A stretch of 33,176 nucleotides of DNA from Ignavibacteria bacterium (GCA_026415235.1 JAOAHM010000085.1:1-33176), one strand, 5' to 3'; shown: positions 10,626 through 20,266, counted from the stretch's first letter. Program-made: numbers and translations. The notes: generated from the letters alone by a model not told the origin.

Positions 10626-10653
10626 TTGACAAAAAATTTTTAAATAATATATT
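10626..10653 (+). promoter_or_regulatory. Candidate sigma-70-like promoter of the ATP-grasp/KamA operon
   Basis: TTGACA (10626-10631), 16-nt spacer, TATATT (10648-10653), about 50 nt upstream of the first ORF. Confidence 0.45.
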
Positions 10654-10700
10654 AGCAATAGAATCAAAAAAATATGTTGAACAAATTGAGAGAGTGATTT

Positions 10701-11783
10701 ATTAGTACTAATACTTCTTCTGATAAAAGATTGAATGTTGTTCTTACCTACAACATAAAACAAGAAAGTTTTAACACACCATCGGCTAAGTATCCTTTTC
10801 TCAAAAAATTCAATTACTCAGCTAACATTAGTGAAGATACATTTGCAGAGTGGGATACAGAAGAAACAATTAATGCAGTTCGTGATGCACTTTCAATTTA
10901 TCACGATGTAACTTTAGTTGAAGCAGATAACGATGCATTCGAAACATTTCGTGAATTGAATCCAGATATTGTTTTCAACATCGCTGAAGGTTTTAATGGC
11001 ATTAGTCGTGAAGCACAAATTCCAGCAATGTTAGAGTTTTTGAACATTCCTTACACAGGTTCTGATCCAGTTACACTCGGAATTTGTCTTGATAAATCTC
11101 GAACAAAAGAAATTTTATCTTACTATAAAATTCCTACTCCACAATTTCTTCTCGTTGAAAGAGGAGATGATTACTCGACAATTGACTTTCCGCTTCCAGC
11201 AATTGTTAAACCAGTTGCAGAAGGTTCAAGCAAAGGAATTTATAATTCTTCTGTAGTGAGAACAAAAGATGAGTTGATAAGAGAGATTAAGAAAATTCAC
11301 GAAATTTATAATCAAGCAGCTTTAATTGAGAAATTTCTTGAAGGAAGAGAATTTACCGTTGCAATACTGGGAAATGGAAAAGATGCTCGTTGTCTTCCAA
11401 TTATCGAAATGAAATTTGAAGAATTACCTGAAGGAATTCTACCAATTTATTCATACGAAGCAAAATGGATATTTGATACACGAGAAGAACCACTTGATAT
11501 TTATGAATGTCCAGCAAACATAGACGAAAATCTAAAAGCAAAAATTGAAAAAGTCGCCCTCGATACTTACCGAGTTTTGAAATGTCGTGATTGGTCAAGA
11601 ATTGATATTCGACTGGATGAAAATGGAATTCCAAATGTATTAGAAATAAATCCTTTGCCTGGTATTTTACCAAATCCAAATGATAATTCTTGTTATCCAA
11701 AAGCAGCTCGTGCAGCAGGTATGACTTACGAAGAAATGATTAATGCTGTATTGAATGAAGCAAGAAAAAGGTATGGCATATGA
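10701..11783 (+). CDS. D-alanine--D-alanine ligase-like ATP-grasp protein (1)
   Basis: PDIVFNIAEGFNGISREAQIPAMLEFLNIPYTGSDPVTLGICLDKSRTKEIL, IVKPVAEGSSKGI, RIDIRLDENGIPNVLEINPLPG; Ddl-type ATP-grasp. ORF track starts at TTG 10731; an upstream in-frame ATT at 10701 with GAGAG about 8 nt ahead fits better. Confidence 0.85.
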   Translation: MSTNTSSDKRLNVVLTYNIKQESFNTPSAKYPFLKKFNYSANISEDTFAEWDTEETINAVRDALSIYHDVTLVEADNDAFETFRELNPDIVFNIAEGFNGISREAQIPAMLEFLNIPYTGSDPVTLGICLDKSRTKEILSYYKIPTPQFLLVERGDDYSTIDFPLPAIVKPVAEGSSKGIYNSSVVRTKDELIREIKKIHEIYNQAALIEKFLEGREFTVAILGNGKDARCLPIIEMKFEELPEGILPIYSYEAKWIFDTREEPLDIYECPANIDENLKAKIEKVALDTYRVLKCRDWSRIDIRLDENGIPNVLEINPLPGILPNPNDNSCYPKAARAAGMTYEEMINAVLNEARKRYGI

Positions 11784-12826
11784 AAGAAAACATTAAAGTC
11801 TTACTTGCTTACAATCAACCTGTTGGTGGAATTTATGAAAGTTACGATGGGAAGCGAAAAAAATCGGAAGCTTCAAATGTTATAGACCTTTCCGAAGTAG
11901 GTGTGATTGAAGAATACGAAGAGATTAAAGAAACTCTTACTGCAAAAGGAATAGAAACAGAAACCTTTAATTTACTCGATAACATTCAAGAACTTTGTTC
12001 GAAATTAGCTTCGAAAGAATACGATGTAGTTTTCAATCTTGTTGAAAGCGTTGGTGGAGAATCGGTAAAGGAAATGTATGTTGCAGGAATTTATGAATTG
12101 TTTAATGTACCTTACACTGGATGTAGTGCAGTTACACTTGGATTGTGTTTGAACAAACATCGAGCAAAGTTGTTTATGAAAGGTGCAGGTTTTAATGTTC
12201 CAAATTGGCGCTTATACGAAACACCAAATAAAATTTCTTTTGATTTGAAGCCAGAGTTCCCGTTGATTGTTAAACCATCTCGTGAAGATGCAAGCGTTGG
12301 AATTAGTGAACAATCAGTTGTTTTCAATGAACAAGAATTAAAAGAACAAGTCGAATATCTCTTCACAACATTGAAACAACCAATTTTAGTTGAAGAATAT
12401 ATAGATGGAAGAGAAATTAACTCAGCAATTTTAGGTGATAAAGAAAAAATTGCTCTTCCACTTTCCGAAATTAGTTTCGATACTTTACCTGATGATTTAC
12501 CAAAAATTGTAACTTATGAAGGAAAGTGGATTAAAGAGAGTTTGTATTATCAAAATACAATCCCAGTTTGTCCTGCACCTTTGGAAGAAAAACTATCTAA
12601 TCAATTAAAACAAATTGCACTTGAAGTTTCAAATCTTTTTGGTTGTCGAGATTATTGCAGAGTTGATTTAAGATTGGATAAAGAAAATCGTCCTTATGTT
12701 CTTGAAGTAAATCCCAATCCAGATATATCAATTGATGCAGGTTTTGCAAGAGCAGCAAAAGCTTATGGATTATCTTACGACGAGTTGTTAATCAAAATAA
12801 TTGAATTCGCATTAGAAAGAAGATGA
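11780..12826 (+). CDS. D-alanine--D-alanine ligase-like ATP-grasp protein (2)
   Basis: YDVVFNLVESVGGESVKEMYVAGIYELFNVPYTGCSAVTLGLCLNKHRAKLF, PLIVKPSREDASVGI, CRVDLRLDKENRPYVLEVNPNPDI; ATGA overlap with the preceding gene. Confidence 0.85.
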   Translation: MKENIKVLLAYNQPVGGIYESYDGKRKKSEASNVIDLSEVGVIEEYEEIKETLTAKGIETETFNLLDNIQELCSKLASKEYDVVFNLVESVGGESVKEMYVAGIYELFNVPYTGCSAVTLGLCLNKHRAKLFMKGAGFNVPNWRLYETPNKISFDLKPEFPLIVKPSREDASVGISEQSVVFNEQELKEQVEYLFTTLKQPILVEEYIDGREINSAILGDKEKIALPLSEISFDTLPDDLPKIVTYEGKWIKESLYYQNTIPVCPAPLEEKLSNQLKQIALEVSNLFGCRDYCRVDLRLDKENRPYVLEVNPNPDISIDAGFARAAKAYGLSYDELLIKIIEFALERR

Positions 12827-13308
12827 TAATTAGAGAAATGAAAAAAGAAGATAGAGAACAGTTAAAAGAAATTTTGTTCAATACTCAAAATTTTTCAATT
12901 GAAGAGAAAGAAGTAGGATTGGAGCTCATTGATATTGCTCTGAATAATCCGAACCAAAAAGATTATTATTTCAAAGTTGCCGAAGAGAACGAAAGAGTTT
13001 TAGGTTATTATTGCATTGGTCATCGTGCTTTGACAGATGGAGTTTTTGATTTGTATTGGATTGTTGTCTCACCAGATGCAAGAGGATTGGGAATTGGAAC
13101 AAAATTGATTGAAGACGCAGAAGAATTTGTTAAATCAAAAAATGGAAGATTAATTCTTGCTGAAACTTCATCACGTGATGATTATGCAAGCACAAGAGAG
13201 TTTTATAAAAAAAATAATTATAAAGAAGTAGCTATCATCAAAGATTTCTATCGTGTTGGTGATAGCTTAATAATCTTCGGCAAATACATAAACAACCAAG
13301 GAGAGTAA
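12823..13308 (+). CDS. GNAT family N-acetyltransferase
   Basis: DLYWIVVSPDARGLGIGTKLIEDAEEFVKSKNGRLILAETSSRDDYASTREFYKKNNYKEVAII: GNAT motif A (RGLGIG) and C-terminal FYKKNNY; ATGA overlap with the upstream gene. Confidence 0.9.
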   Translation: MIIREMKKEDREQLKEILFNTQNFSIEEKEVGLELIDIALNNPNQKDYYFKVAEENERVLGYYCIGHRALTDGVFDLYWIVVSPDARGLGIGTKLIEDAEEFVKSKNGRLILAETSSRDDYASTREFYKKNNYKEVAIIKDFYRVGDSLIIFGKYINNQGE

Positions 13309-13310
13309 CT

Positions 13311-14444
13311 ATGGAACTCTGGCAAAAAATGATCAGAGATAGCATTCATTCAGTCGATCAACTCGTCGAAAAATTTAAACTCGATAGACGAGTGGCTGAA
13401 AGGCTGGACAAATTTTTCCAGGCTCGCATTAATCCATATTACTTAAGCTTAATTCGTTACCCTGGTGACCCAATCTGGCTTCAATGTGTACCTGATGAAA
13501 CAGAATTAAGCGACATTGATGCTCCCGAAGATCCACTTGGCGAAGACTCGATGAGTCCCGTTCCAAACATTACTCATCGTTATCCCGATCGTGTCTTGTT
13601 CTTAACAACAAGTCAGTGCGGAATGTATTGTAGATTTTGTACAAGAAAAAGAAAAGTTGGTGACTCGTCTAAAATTTCAATGCGAGGACTCGAAGCAGCA
13701 TTTAAGTACATTGAAGAACACACTGAAATTAGAGATGTAATTCTTTCTGGCGGTGATCCATTGATGTTAACAGATACAATGCTCGAAAAAATTCTTCAAA
13801 GATTAAGACAAATTCCTCATGTTGAAATTATCAGACTTGGTACAAGAATGCCCGTTGTTTTACCACATCGAATTACTCCAAAACTTGTTCGAATGCTCAA
13901 AAAATATCATCCGATTTATGTGAACACTCATTTCAATCATCCTTGGGAAATTACTCCTGAAAGTAAACGAGCTTGTGAACTTTTAGCTGATGCTGGTATT
14001 CCAATTGGTAATCAAACAGTTCTGATGAAGGGTGTGAACGATGACCCTGAAATTATCAAAGAACTATTCAGAAAATTATTGCTAATGCGAGTTCGACCAT
14101 ATTATCTCTATCAAGCCGATTTGACAAAAGGTGCAAATCATTTCAGAACTCCTGTGAAAGTTGGTCTTGAAATAATGGATAAGTTAAGAGGACATACTTC
14201 TGGACTTGCTGTTCCTTACTATGTAATTGATGCACCAGGTGGTGGAGGTAAAATTCCATTGCTTCCACAATACATCTTATATCAAGATGATGAAAAGTTA
14301 ATCTTAAGAAATTACAAATACGAAACTTTTGTCTATCCAGATGTCAAACCAGAAGAATATCGAAGTGGAATTCCAATTCAAACTGATAACTATGAAAGCA
14401 CAACAACTATATCGTTGCCTGTAATTCAAAATCAAAATGAATAA
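13311..14444 (+). CDS. KamA-family radical SAM protein (lysine 2,3-aminomutase-like)
   Basis: CGMYCRFCTRKRKVG (CxxxCxxC), VILSGGDPLMLTD, RLGTRMPVVLPHRIT, THFNHPWEIT, LMKGVNDDPEIIKELFRKLLLMRVRPYYLYQADLTKGANHFRTPV, DAPGGGGKIPLLPQY. Confidence 0.92.
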   Translation: MELWQKMIRDSIHSVDQLVEKFKLDRRVAERLDKFFQARINPYYLSLIRYPGDPIWLQCVPDETELSDIDAPEDPLGEDSMSPVPNITHRYPDRVLFLTTSQCGMYCRFCTRKRKVGDSSKISMRGLEAAFKYIEEHTEIRDVILSGGDPLMLTDTMLEKILQRLRQIPHVEIIRLGTRMPVVLPHRITPKLVRMLKKYHPIYVNTHFNHPWEITPESKRACELLADAGIPIGNQTVLMKGVNDDPEIIKELFRKLLLMRVRPYYLYQADLTKGANHFRTPVKVGLEIMDKLRGHTSGLAVPYYVIDAPGGGGKIPLLPQYILYQDDEKLILRNYKYETFVYPDVKPEEYRSGIPIQTDNYESTTTISLPVIQNQNE

Positions 14445-14532
14445 TCATTTTAATTTTGATGAAGACCGATTGATTTTAATGTAATTGTTCCAATTTATTA
14501 AAGTTACTTTGTTTGAGTTTAATCAATTCGAT

Positions 14533-14561
14533 ATTATTTCTTTTCTTAAAAGCGAAATAAT
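14533..14561. repeat. Imperfect AT-rich hairpin ATTATTTC-TTTT...AAAA-GC-GAAATAAT downstream of the KamA operon
   Basis: Arms 14533-14544 and 14548-14561 pair with a 2-nt bulge; only a weak T-run follows, so a terminator role is unproven. Confidence 0.3.
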
Positions 14562-14841
14562 TATTCTTCTTGATTTAGCAAAAATTCGAGCATCGTTACT
14601 TGAAGCTTAGCCAGTTGAAAATACTAATTTTAAATTAAGTTTTATATTACTTCCTTTCGCTTTTTATCTGAGATTAGGTTGATTAAAAATTTTTTTGTTC
14701 TCTCATTAACTAATGAAATCAATTCAAAACAAAAGTTATTGTAATCATTCCGCTTTTAATTTTCAGAGAGATTAAAATATAAAATGAGAATGTTTTTATA
14801 ATTTTTTTCTTTTCTTATCTTTTAATAAAAATTTTATTACC

Positions 14842-16260
14842 ATGAAAAATATTTTTGAAAATTTTGGTTTGTATCTTGATTACTACGAACTCACAATGGC
14901 TCAAGGTTACTTTTTGAGTAACCGTCATGAATTAAGAGCCAATTTTGATTATTTCTTTAGAACCAATCCATTTGGTTCGGGTTACACAGTTTTTGCTGGA
15001 CTTGCAGATTTCATCGAGCTTCTTCAAATGTTTCGATTTGGTTCTGAAGGAATAGATTACTTGCATCAAAAAGGATTTAAAGATGATTTTTTGGAATACC
15101 TCAAAAACTTTTCATTTAAAGGAACAATTTACTCGGCGCAAGAAGGTGAAATTGTCTTTCCCTATGAACCATTAATTCGTGTTGAAGGAAATATTGTTGA
15201 GACACAGATTATTGAGTCCATGCTTTTGAATATTATCAATTTTGAATCTTTAATTGCTACTAAATCAAGAAGAATAAGGTTTGCTGCAAAAGATAAAATA
15301 TTCTCTGATTTTGGTTTGCGTAGAGGTCAAGGACTTGCTGCAATTTTCGCAAGTCGTGCTGCTGTAATTGGCGGAGCTAATAGTACATCAAATGTTTTAG
15401 CTGCGTTCAATTACGATTTAACTCCTGCAGGAACTCAAGCACATTCATGGATTCAAAGTTTTGGAGATGAACTTGAAGCATTTAGAAAATTTGCTGAATT
15501 CTATCCAGATAATTGTGTTTTGCTTGTTGATACTTTTGATACTTTGAGAAGCGGAATACCAAATGCAATTAAAGTTGCAAAAGAACTTGAGCAAAAAGGT
15601 AAACGATTAAAAGCAATAAGACTCGATAGTGGTGACCTTGCTTACTTCTCAAAGAAAGCAAGACGAATGTTAGACGATGCTGGTCTTACTTATGTAAAAA
15701 TTGTTGCTTCAAATCAGCTCGATGAATATTTGATTAAAAGTCTTGGAGAACAAAACGCCCCAATTGATTTTTTTGGTGTTGGAACTAATCTAATAACTGG
15801 TCAGAAAGATGCAGCTCTTGATGGTGTTTATAAAATCAGCATGATTGAACATAATCCAACCATTAAACTTTCAGAAGATATAAGTAAAGTAACTTTGCCA
15901 GGGAAAAAGAAAGTCTATCGTTATTTTAATGGAGAGAATAAATTTTATGCAGATTGTATTGCTCTGGAGGAAGAAGATGAAATTGAGATGATGCATCATC
16001 CCTTTGACATTTATAAAAAATGTAACTTAAAAGGTTTGAGTCGAGAAGAAATTTTGCACAAAGTTGTTGATGAAGGAAAAATTCTTCTTGAGAATAGATC
16101 GGTCAATCAAATTGCGGAGTATAATGAATGGAGATTTTCTCAGTTGCCTGATGAACATAAGCGATTTGAATATCCACACATCTATAAAGTTGGTGTGAGT
16201 ACAAAACTTTTAAATCTTAGAGATGAATTAATTAAGAAAAATAAGGAGGAAAAATTATGA
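14842..16260 (+). CDS. pncB: Nicotinate phosphoribosyltransferase
   Basis: LYLDYYELTMAQGYF, FDYFFRTNPFGSGYTVFAGL, SDFGLRRGQGL, AIRLDSGDLAYFSKKARRMLDDAGL, FFGVGTNL. Confidence 0.93.
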   Translation: MKNIFENFGLYLDYYELTMAQGYFLSNRHELRANFDYFFRTNPFGSGYTVFAGLADFIELLQMFRFGSEGIDYLHQKGFKDDFLEYLKNFSFKGTIYSAQEGEIVFPYEPLIRVEGNIVETQIIESMLLNIINFESLIATKSRRIRFAAKDKIFSDFGLRRGQGLAAIFASRAAVIGGANSTSNVLAAFNYDLTPAGTQAHSWIQSFGDELEAFRKFAEFYPDNCVLLVDTFDTLRSGIPNAIKVAKELEQKGKRLKAIRLDSGDLAYFSKKARRMLDDAGLTYVKIVASNQLDEYLIKSLGEQNAPIDFFGVGTNLITGQKDAALDGVYKISMIEHNPTIKLSEDISKVTLPGKKKVYRYFNGENKFYADCIALEEEDEIEMMHHPFDIYKKCNLKGLSREEILHKVVDEGKILLENRSVNQIAEYNEWRFSQLPDEHKRFEYPHIYKVGVSTKLLNLRDELIKKNKEEKL

Positions 16261-16805
16261 AAGCCTTGTTCATAGTTGATTTGCAAAATGATTTCTGTCC
16301 ATGGGGAGCTTTACCAACTCCAAAAGGTGATGTAATAATTCCTGTGATTAACAAATTAATGGATAAGTTCGATATGGTTCTTGCATCAAAAGATTGGCAT
16401 CCAGAGGATTCAATTCATTTTCAGAAATGGCCTGTACATTGTGTTCAAGGAACAAAGGGAGCAGATTTCCCCGAAGGTCTAAACTCTGAAAAAATTCACA
16501 AAGTATTTTTGAAAGGAACTGGAAATAAAGACGATGGTTATTCCGCATTCGAAGCAACAAATGAAAACCTCGCAGAATTTTTAAGACAAAATAATGTTGA
16601 TGAGCTATATGTAACAGGACTCACTGCTGAGTATTGTGTGAAGCAAACAGTTTTAGATGCACTTAAAAATGGTTTTAAAACATTTGTTATCAAAGATGGT
16701 GTTGAAGGAATTCATCAAAATGAAGGTGATTTTGAAAAAGCAATGAAAGAAATGGAAGAAGCTGGTGCAGTGATTGTAAATTCTAATGATTTGAAGTTTG
16801 AGTGA
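16257..16805 (+). CDS. pncA: Nicotinamidase / isochorismatase family
   Basis: ALFIVDLQNDFCPWGALPTPKGD, SKDWHPEDSIHF, WPVHCVQGTKGADF, VTGLTAEYCVKQTVLDA; ATGA overlap with pncB. Confidence 0.95.
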   Translation: MKALFIVDLQNDFCPWGALPTPKGDVIIPVINKLMDKFDMVLASKDWHPEDSIHFQKWPVHCVQGTKGADFPEGLNSEKIHKVFLKGTGNKDDGYSAFEATNENLAEFLRQNNVDELYVTGLTAEYCVKQTVLDALKNGFKTFVIKDGVEGIHQNEGDFEKAMKEMEEAGAVIVNSNDLKFE

Positions 16806-17147
16806 ATTTTTGTTTTTCAACTTTATAAAGAAATTACTTAGGTAAACTGAAAATTTTATAACCTAATTTTTACATTTTAAATTTATCGCATCTTTGCATT
16901 AAACATAAATAACAACTACAATTTTATTTCAAAATTTTTATTAACCACATTGTTTTTCTTTTTTCGATTCATCTAAACTATTTCAATCTCTCTGCATAGA
17001 TTTTACACCGACAAAGCTTTTTTAGTTAAATAGAATTGTTAATGTTAATCGTTCAAAAATTATTTTGCTAATCATTTCTTTGAATTAATTAACTTTTGAA
17101 AAGCCTATCACAATTTTTATTTTTGAAGAAATTTTCAAGGTAAGGTA

Positions 17148-18842
17148 ATGAGATTATCGAAAGCATTTATTCCAACAACTAAAGAAGCCCCAGCAGATGC
17201 AGTTATTCCAAGTCACATTTTAATGATGCGAGCTGGAATGATTAGACCACTCGCTGCTGGTATTTATTCATTTCTTCCTCTCGGTTATCGAATGATTAAA
17301 AAAGTTTGCGACATCATTCGAAGAGAAATGGATGCAATTGGTGGACAGGAATTTCATCTTCCTGCTCTAAATCCAAAAGAAATTTGGGAAAAAACCAATC
17401 GTGTTGAAGCTTTTGGTGATATTTTGTTTCATGTTAAAAATCGTGATTATGTTCTCGCTCCGACACACGAAGAAATAATTGCTCAAATTGCAGCTGACCA
17501 TGTTAAATCTTACAGAGATTTACCACAAATTTGGTATCAAATTCAAACCAAATTTCGAAATGAACCAAGACCACGAAGTGGTGTAATTCGTGGAAGACAA
17601 TTTTTAATGAAAGACTCTTACTCGTTAGATCGAGATTGGGAAGGACTTGATCGAAGTTACGAACTTCATGCAGAAGCTTATCGAAGAATTTTTACGGCAT
17701 GTGGATTAAAATTTTTTGAAGTTGGTGCATCAACAGGTGCAATGGGCGGAACAGGTTCACAAGAGTTTATGGTTGAGTCCGATGCTGGTGAAGATACATG
17801 CGCAATTTGTGATAATTGCGGTTATGCTGCTAATGTGGAAGTAGCAAAAGCAAAAGTTGAAGATTATCCACGAGAAGAAAAATCGGAAGAGCTTCATGAA
17901 ATTTATACTCCAAATGTCAGAACAATTGATGAACTTTCAGAATTCTTAAAGATTCCAACAACAAAATGTGCAAAGTCGAGAGTTTACATTCATAATGGAA
18001 ATCCTGTTTTAATTTTGATGTTAGGCAACGATGAAGTCAACGAAGAAAAATTAGTTGCAGCACTTGGTGGGAAAGTGCGTCCTGCTCATCCAGAAGAATT
18101 AATGGAAATTACTGGTGCCGATGCTGGCTCAATAGGTCCAATTAATACTTCACTTAGAGTTATTGCCGATGTAAAATTGCGTCATGCAAACAACATGGTT
18201 AGTGGTGCAAATAAAAATGATTATCACATCGGTGGAATTGACTTTGACCGTGATTTACCGAATGTGGAATATTTTGATTTACATTTTGTTAATGCTGGTG
18301 ATAAATGTGTTCAGTGTGAAAGCCCATTGCGAGTTGTAAGAGCAATTGAACTTGGACATATTTTCAAATTAGGAACAAAGTATTCAGAAGCCCTTGGTGC
18401 AAAATTCTTAGACGAAAGAGGAGAAGAACAACCAATTGTGATGGGAAGTTATGGAATTGGCGTTGAAAGAATTGTTGCTTGTTTGATTGAACAAAATCAT
18501 GACGAGAAAGGAATCATCTGGCCTAAAGAAATTGCACCATTCAAAGTTCATTTGATTGGTGTTAATATGAAAAATGAAGAAATCAAGCGAACATGCGAAA
18601 AACTTTATCATGAAATGATTGAAAATGATATCGAAGTTCTTTATGATGACCGTGATGATGTCTCAGCTGGATTTAAGTTTAACGATGCCGATTTACTTGG
18701 AATGCCTTTGCAAGTAATTGTTGGAGAAAAAAATCTTTCCATGAATAAAGTTGAAATTAAATTCAGAGCAACAGGAGAAAAGAAAATCGTAGAACTTGGA
18801 ATGCTTCTCAGAACAATTCAAGATGAATTATATTTGCCATAA
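17148..18842 (+). CDS. proS: Prolyl-tRNA synthetase (bacterial type with editing insertion)
   Basis: MRLSKAFIPTTKEAPADAVIPSHILMMRAGMIRPLAAGIYSFLPLGYR, FRNEPRPRSGVIRGRQFLMKDSYS, MGSYGIGVERIVACLIEQNHDEKGIIWP. Confidence 0.97.
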   Translation: MRLSKAFIPTTKEAPADAVIPSHILMMRAGMIRPLAAGIYSFLPLGYRMIKKVCDIIRREMDAIGGQEFHLPALNPKEIWEKTNRVEAFGDILFHVKNRDYVLAPTHEEIIAQIAADHVKSYRDLPQIWYQIQTKFRNEPRPRSGVIRGRQFLMKDSYSLDRDWEGLDRSYELHAEAYRRIFTACGLKFFEVGASTGAMGGTGSQEFMVESDAGEDTCAICDNCGYAANVEVAKAKVEDYPREEKSEELHEIYTPNVRTIDELSEFLKIPTTKCAKSRVYIHNGNPVLILMLGNDEVNEEKLVAALGGKVRPAHPEELMEITGADAGSIGPINTSLRVIADVKLRHANNMVSGANKNDYHIGGIDFDRDLPNVEYFDLHFVNAGDKCVQCESPLRVVRAIELGHIFKLGTKYSEALGAKFLDERGEEQPIVMGSYGIGVERIVACLIEQNHDEKGIIWPKEIAPFKVHLIGVNMKNEEIKRTCEKLYHEMIENDIEVLYDDRDDVSAGFKFNDADLLGMPLQVIVGEKNLSMNKVEIKFRATGEKKIVELGMLLRTIQDELYLP

Positions 18843-18854
18843 AAAGGAGGAAAT

Positions 18855-19091
18855 ATGGATAAACCAAACATTGCATTAAAAATGCCAGCAGTTTTAGAAC
18901 TCGAACCAGGAACATACTGGTGGTGTCGTTGCGGATTATCTAAAAATCAACCTTTTTGTGATGGTTCACACAAAACAACATCTTTTTCACCAATGGAATT
19001 AAAAATTGAAGAGAAAAGAAGAGTTGCTTTGTGTCAATGTAAGCATTCTGAAAAAATTCCATTCTGTGATGGTACTCATAGAAAATTGTGA
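18855..19091 (+). CDS. Tandem CDGSH iron-sulfur domain protein
   Basis: Two CxC...CDG(S/T)H motifs: CRCGLSKNQPFCDGSHK and CQCKHSEKIPFCDGTHR; AAGGAGG RBS. Confidence 0.93.
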   Translation: MDKPNIALKMPAVLELEPGTYWWCRCGLSKNQPFCDGSHKTTSFSPMELKIEEKRRVALCQCKHSEKIPFCDGTHRKL

Positions 19092-19133
19092 TTAGTTAAG
19101 TAACTCAAAATTTAAATTCATTGAGAGGGAAAA

Positions 19134-20255
19134 ATGAATAGTAGATTGTATAAACTTTTGAAAATTGGTCAGAGCATCTGGCTTGATAACATTAGTCGTT
19201 CATTGATTAAATCAGGTGAATTGAAATCGTTGATTGAAAAAGGCGTAAGGGGAGTTACATCAAATCCAACAATCTTCGAAAAAGCAATTTTAAGCAGCAA
19301 CGATTACGATGAACAAATTCAAAGTTTAATTTCAAAAGGATTGAAGTCAGAAGAAATTTTAGAAGAGTTGATGGTTGAAGATATTAAAGAAGCGTGTGAT
19401 ATCTTTCGCACTGTATTTGAAGAGACAAATGGAAATGATGGATTTGTCAGCATCGAAGTAAATCCTTTGCTTGCTTATGAAACTGAAAAAACAATCGAAG
19501 CTGTAAAGAGAATTTGGCAAAAAATTAATCGTCCAAATTTAATGGTTAAAATTCCTGCAACTAAAGAAGGATTAAAGGCAATTGAACAATCCATAGCTGA
19601 TGGAATAAATGTAAATGTTACTTTAATCTTTTCAATCGAAAGATATAAAGAAGTTGCCGAAGCATACATCAAAGGCATTGAGAGAAGATTGAGCAAAGGA
19701 GAAGATATTAAAAATGTAAATTCAGTTGCGAGTGTCTTTGTAAGTCGAATTGATACTTTAGTTGATAACGAAATTGTGAAACTGATTAATCAAGGTAAAC
19801 CTGAATTGACAAAATATCTTGGCAAAGCAGCTGTTGCCAATACAAAACTACTTTATCAAGAATTCAAGAAAATATTTTTTGATGAAAGATTTAAAAAGCT
19901 AAGTGAAGCTGGTGCAAAAATTCAACGACCCCTCTGGGCAAGCACAAGCACTAAAAATCCCATGTATAGTCAGCTACTTTATGTTGACGAACTTTTTGCC
20001 CCTCACACTGTGAATACTCTTCCACCAAAAACCTTAGAGATTATGATGGAAGAAAGTATTGTTGAAGATAGAATTGAAAAGAATTTAGATGATGCAAGAA
20101 AGTTAATTGATGATTTGAAATCCTTAGGAATTGATTTTAATCAAATATTTGAAAAGCTTGAAAAAGATGGTGTAAAAGCTTTTGAAGTTTCATACTTAAA
20201 CTTGCTTTCTTCTCTTGAGCAAAAAGTTAAAATACTTCAAATGCTTGAAAATTAA
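19134..20255 (+). CDS. tal: Transaldolase
   Basis: SIWLDNISRSLIKSGELKSLIEKGVRGVTSNPTIFEKAI, NLMVKIPATKEGLKAIEQSIADGINVNVTLIFSIERYKEVAEAYIKGIE, RPLWASTSTKNPMYSQLLYVDEL. Confidence 0.95.
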   Translation: MNSRLYKLLKIGQSIWLDNISRSLIKSGELKSLIEKGVRGVTSNPTIFEKAILSSNDYDEQIQSLISKGLKSEEILEELMVEDIKEACDIFRTVFEETNGNDGFVSIEVNPLLAYETEKTIEAVKRIWQKINRPNLMVKIPATKEGLKAIEQSIADGINVNVTLIFSIERYKEVAEAYIKGIERRLSKGEDIKNVNSVASVFVSRIDTLVDNEIVKLINQGKPELTKYLGKAAVANTKLLYQEFKKIFFDERFKKLSEAGAKIQRPLWASTSTKNPMYSQLLYVDELFAPHTVNTLPPKTLEIMMEESIVEDRIEKNLDDARKLIDDLKSLGIDFNQIFEKLEKDGVKAFEVSYLNLLSSLEQKVKILQMLEN

Positions 20256-20266
20256 CTTAAAAATTT

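Noticed and set aside
11401-11700. 99-aa minus-strand ORF (and similar short antisense ORFs at 4069-4371, 8636-8926, 9664-9906, 12112-12366, 28408-28599)
   Set aside because: All lie antisense to, or overlap, confidently identified CDSs and show no recognisable domain.
10731-12826. Annotating the two ATP-grasp genes as housekeeping ddl
   Set aside because: Sequence supports only Ddl-like ATP-grasp; duplication and linkage to GNAT/KamA argue for another substrate, so no gene symbol was given.
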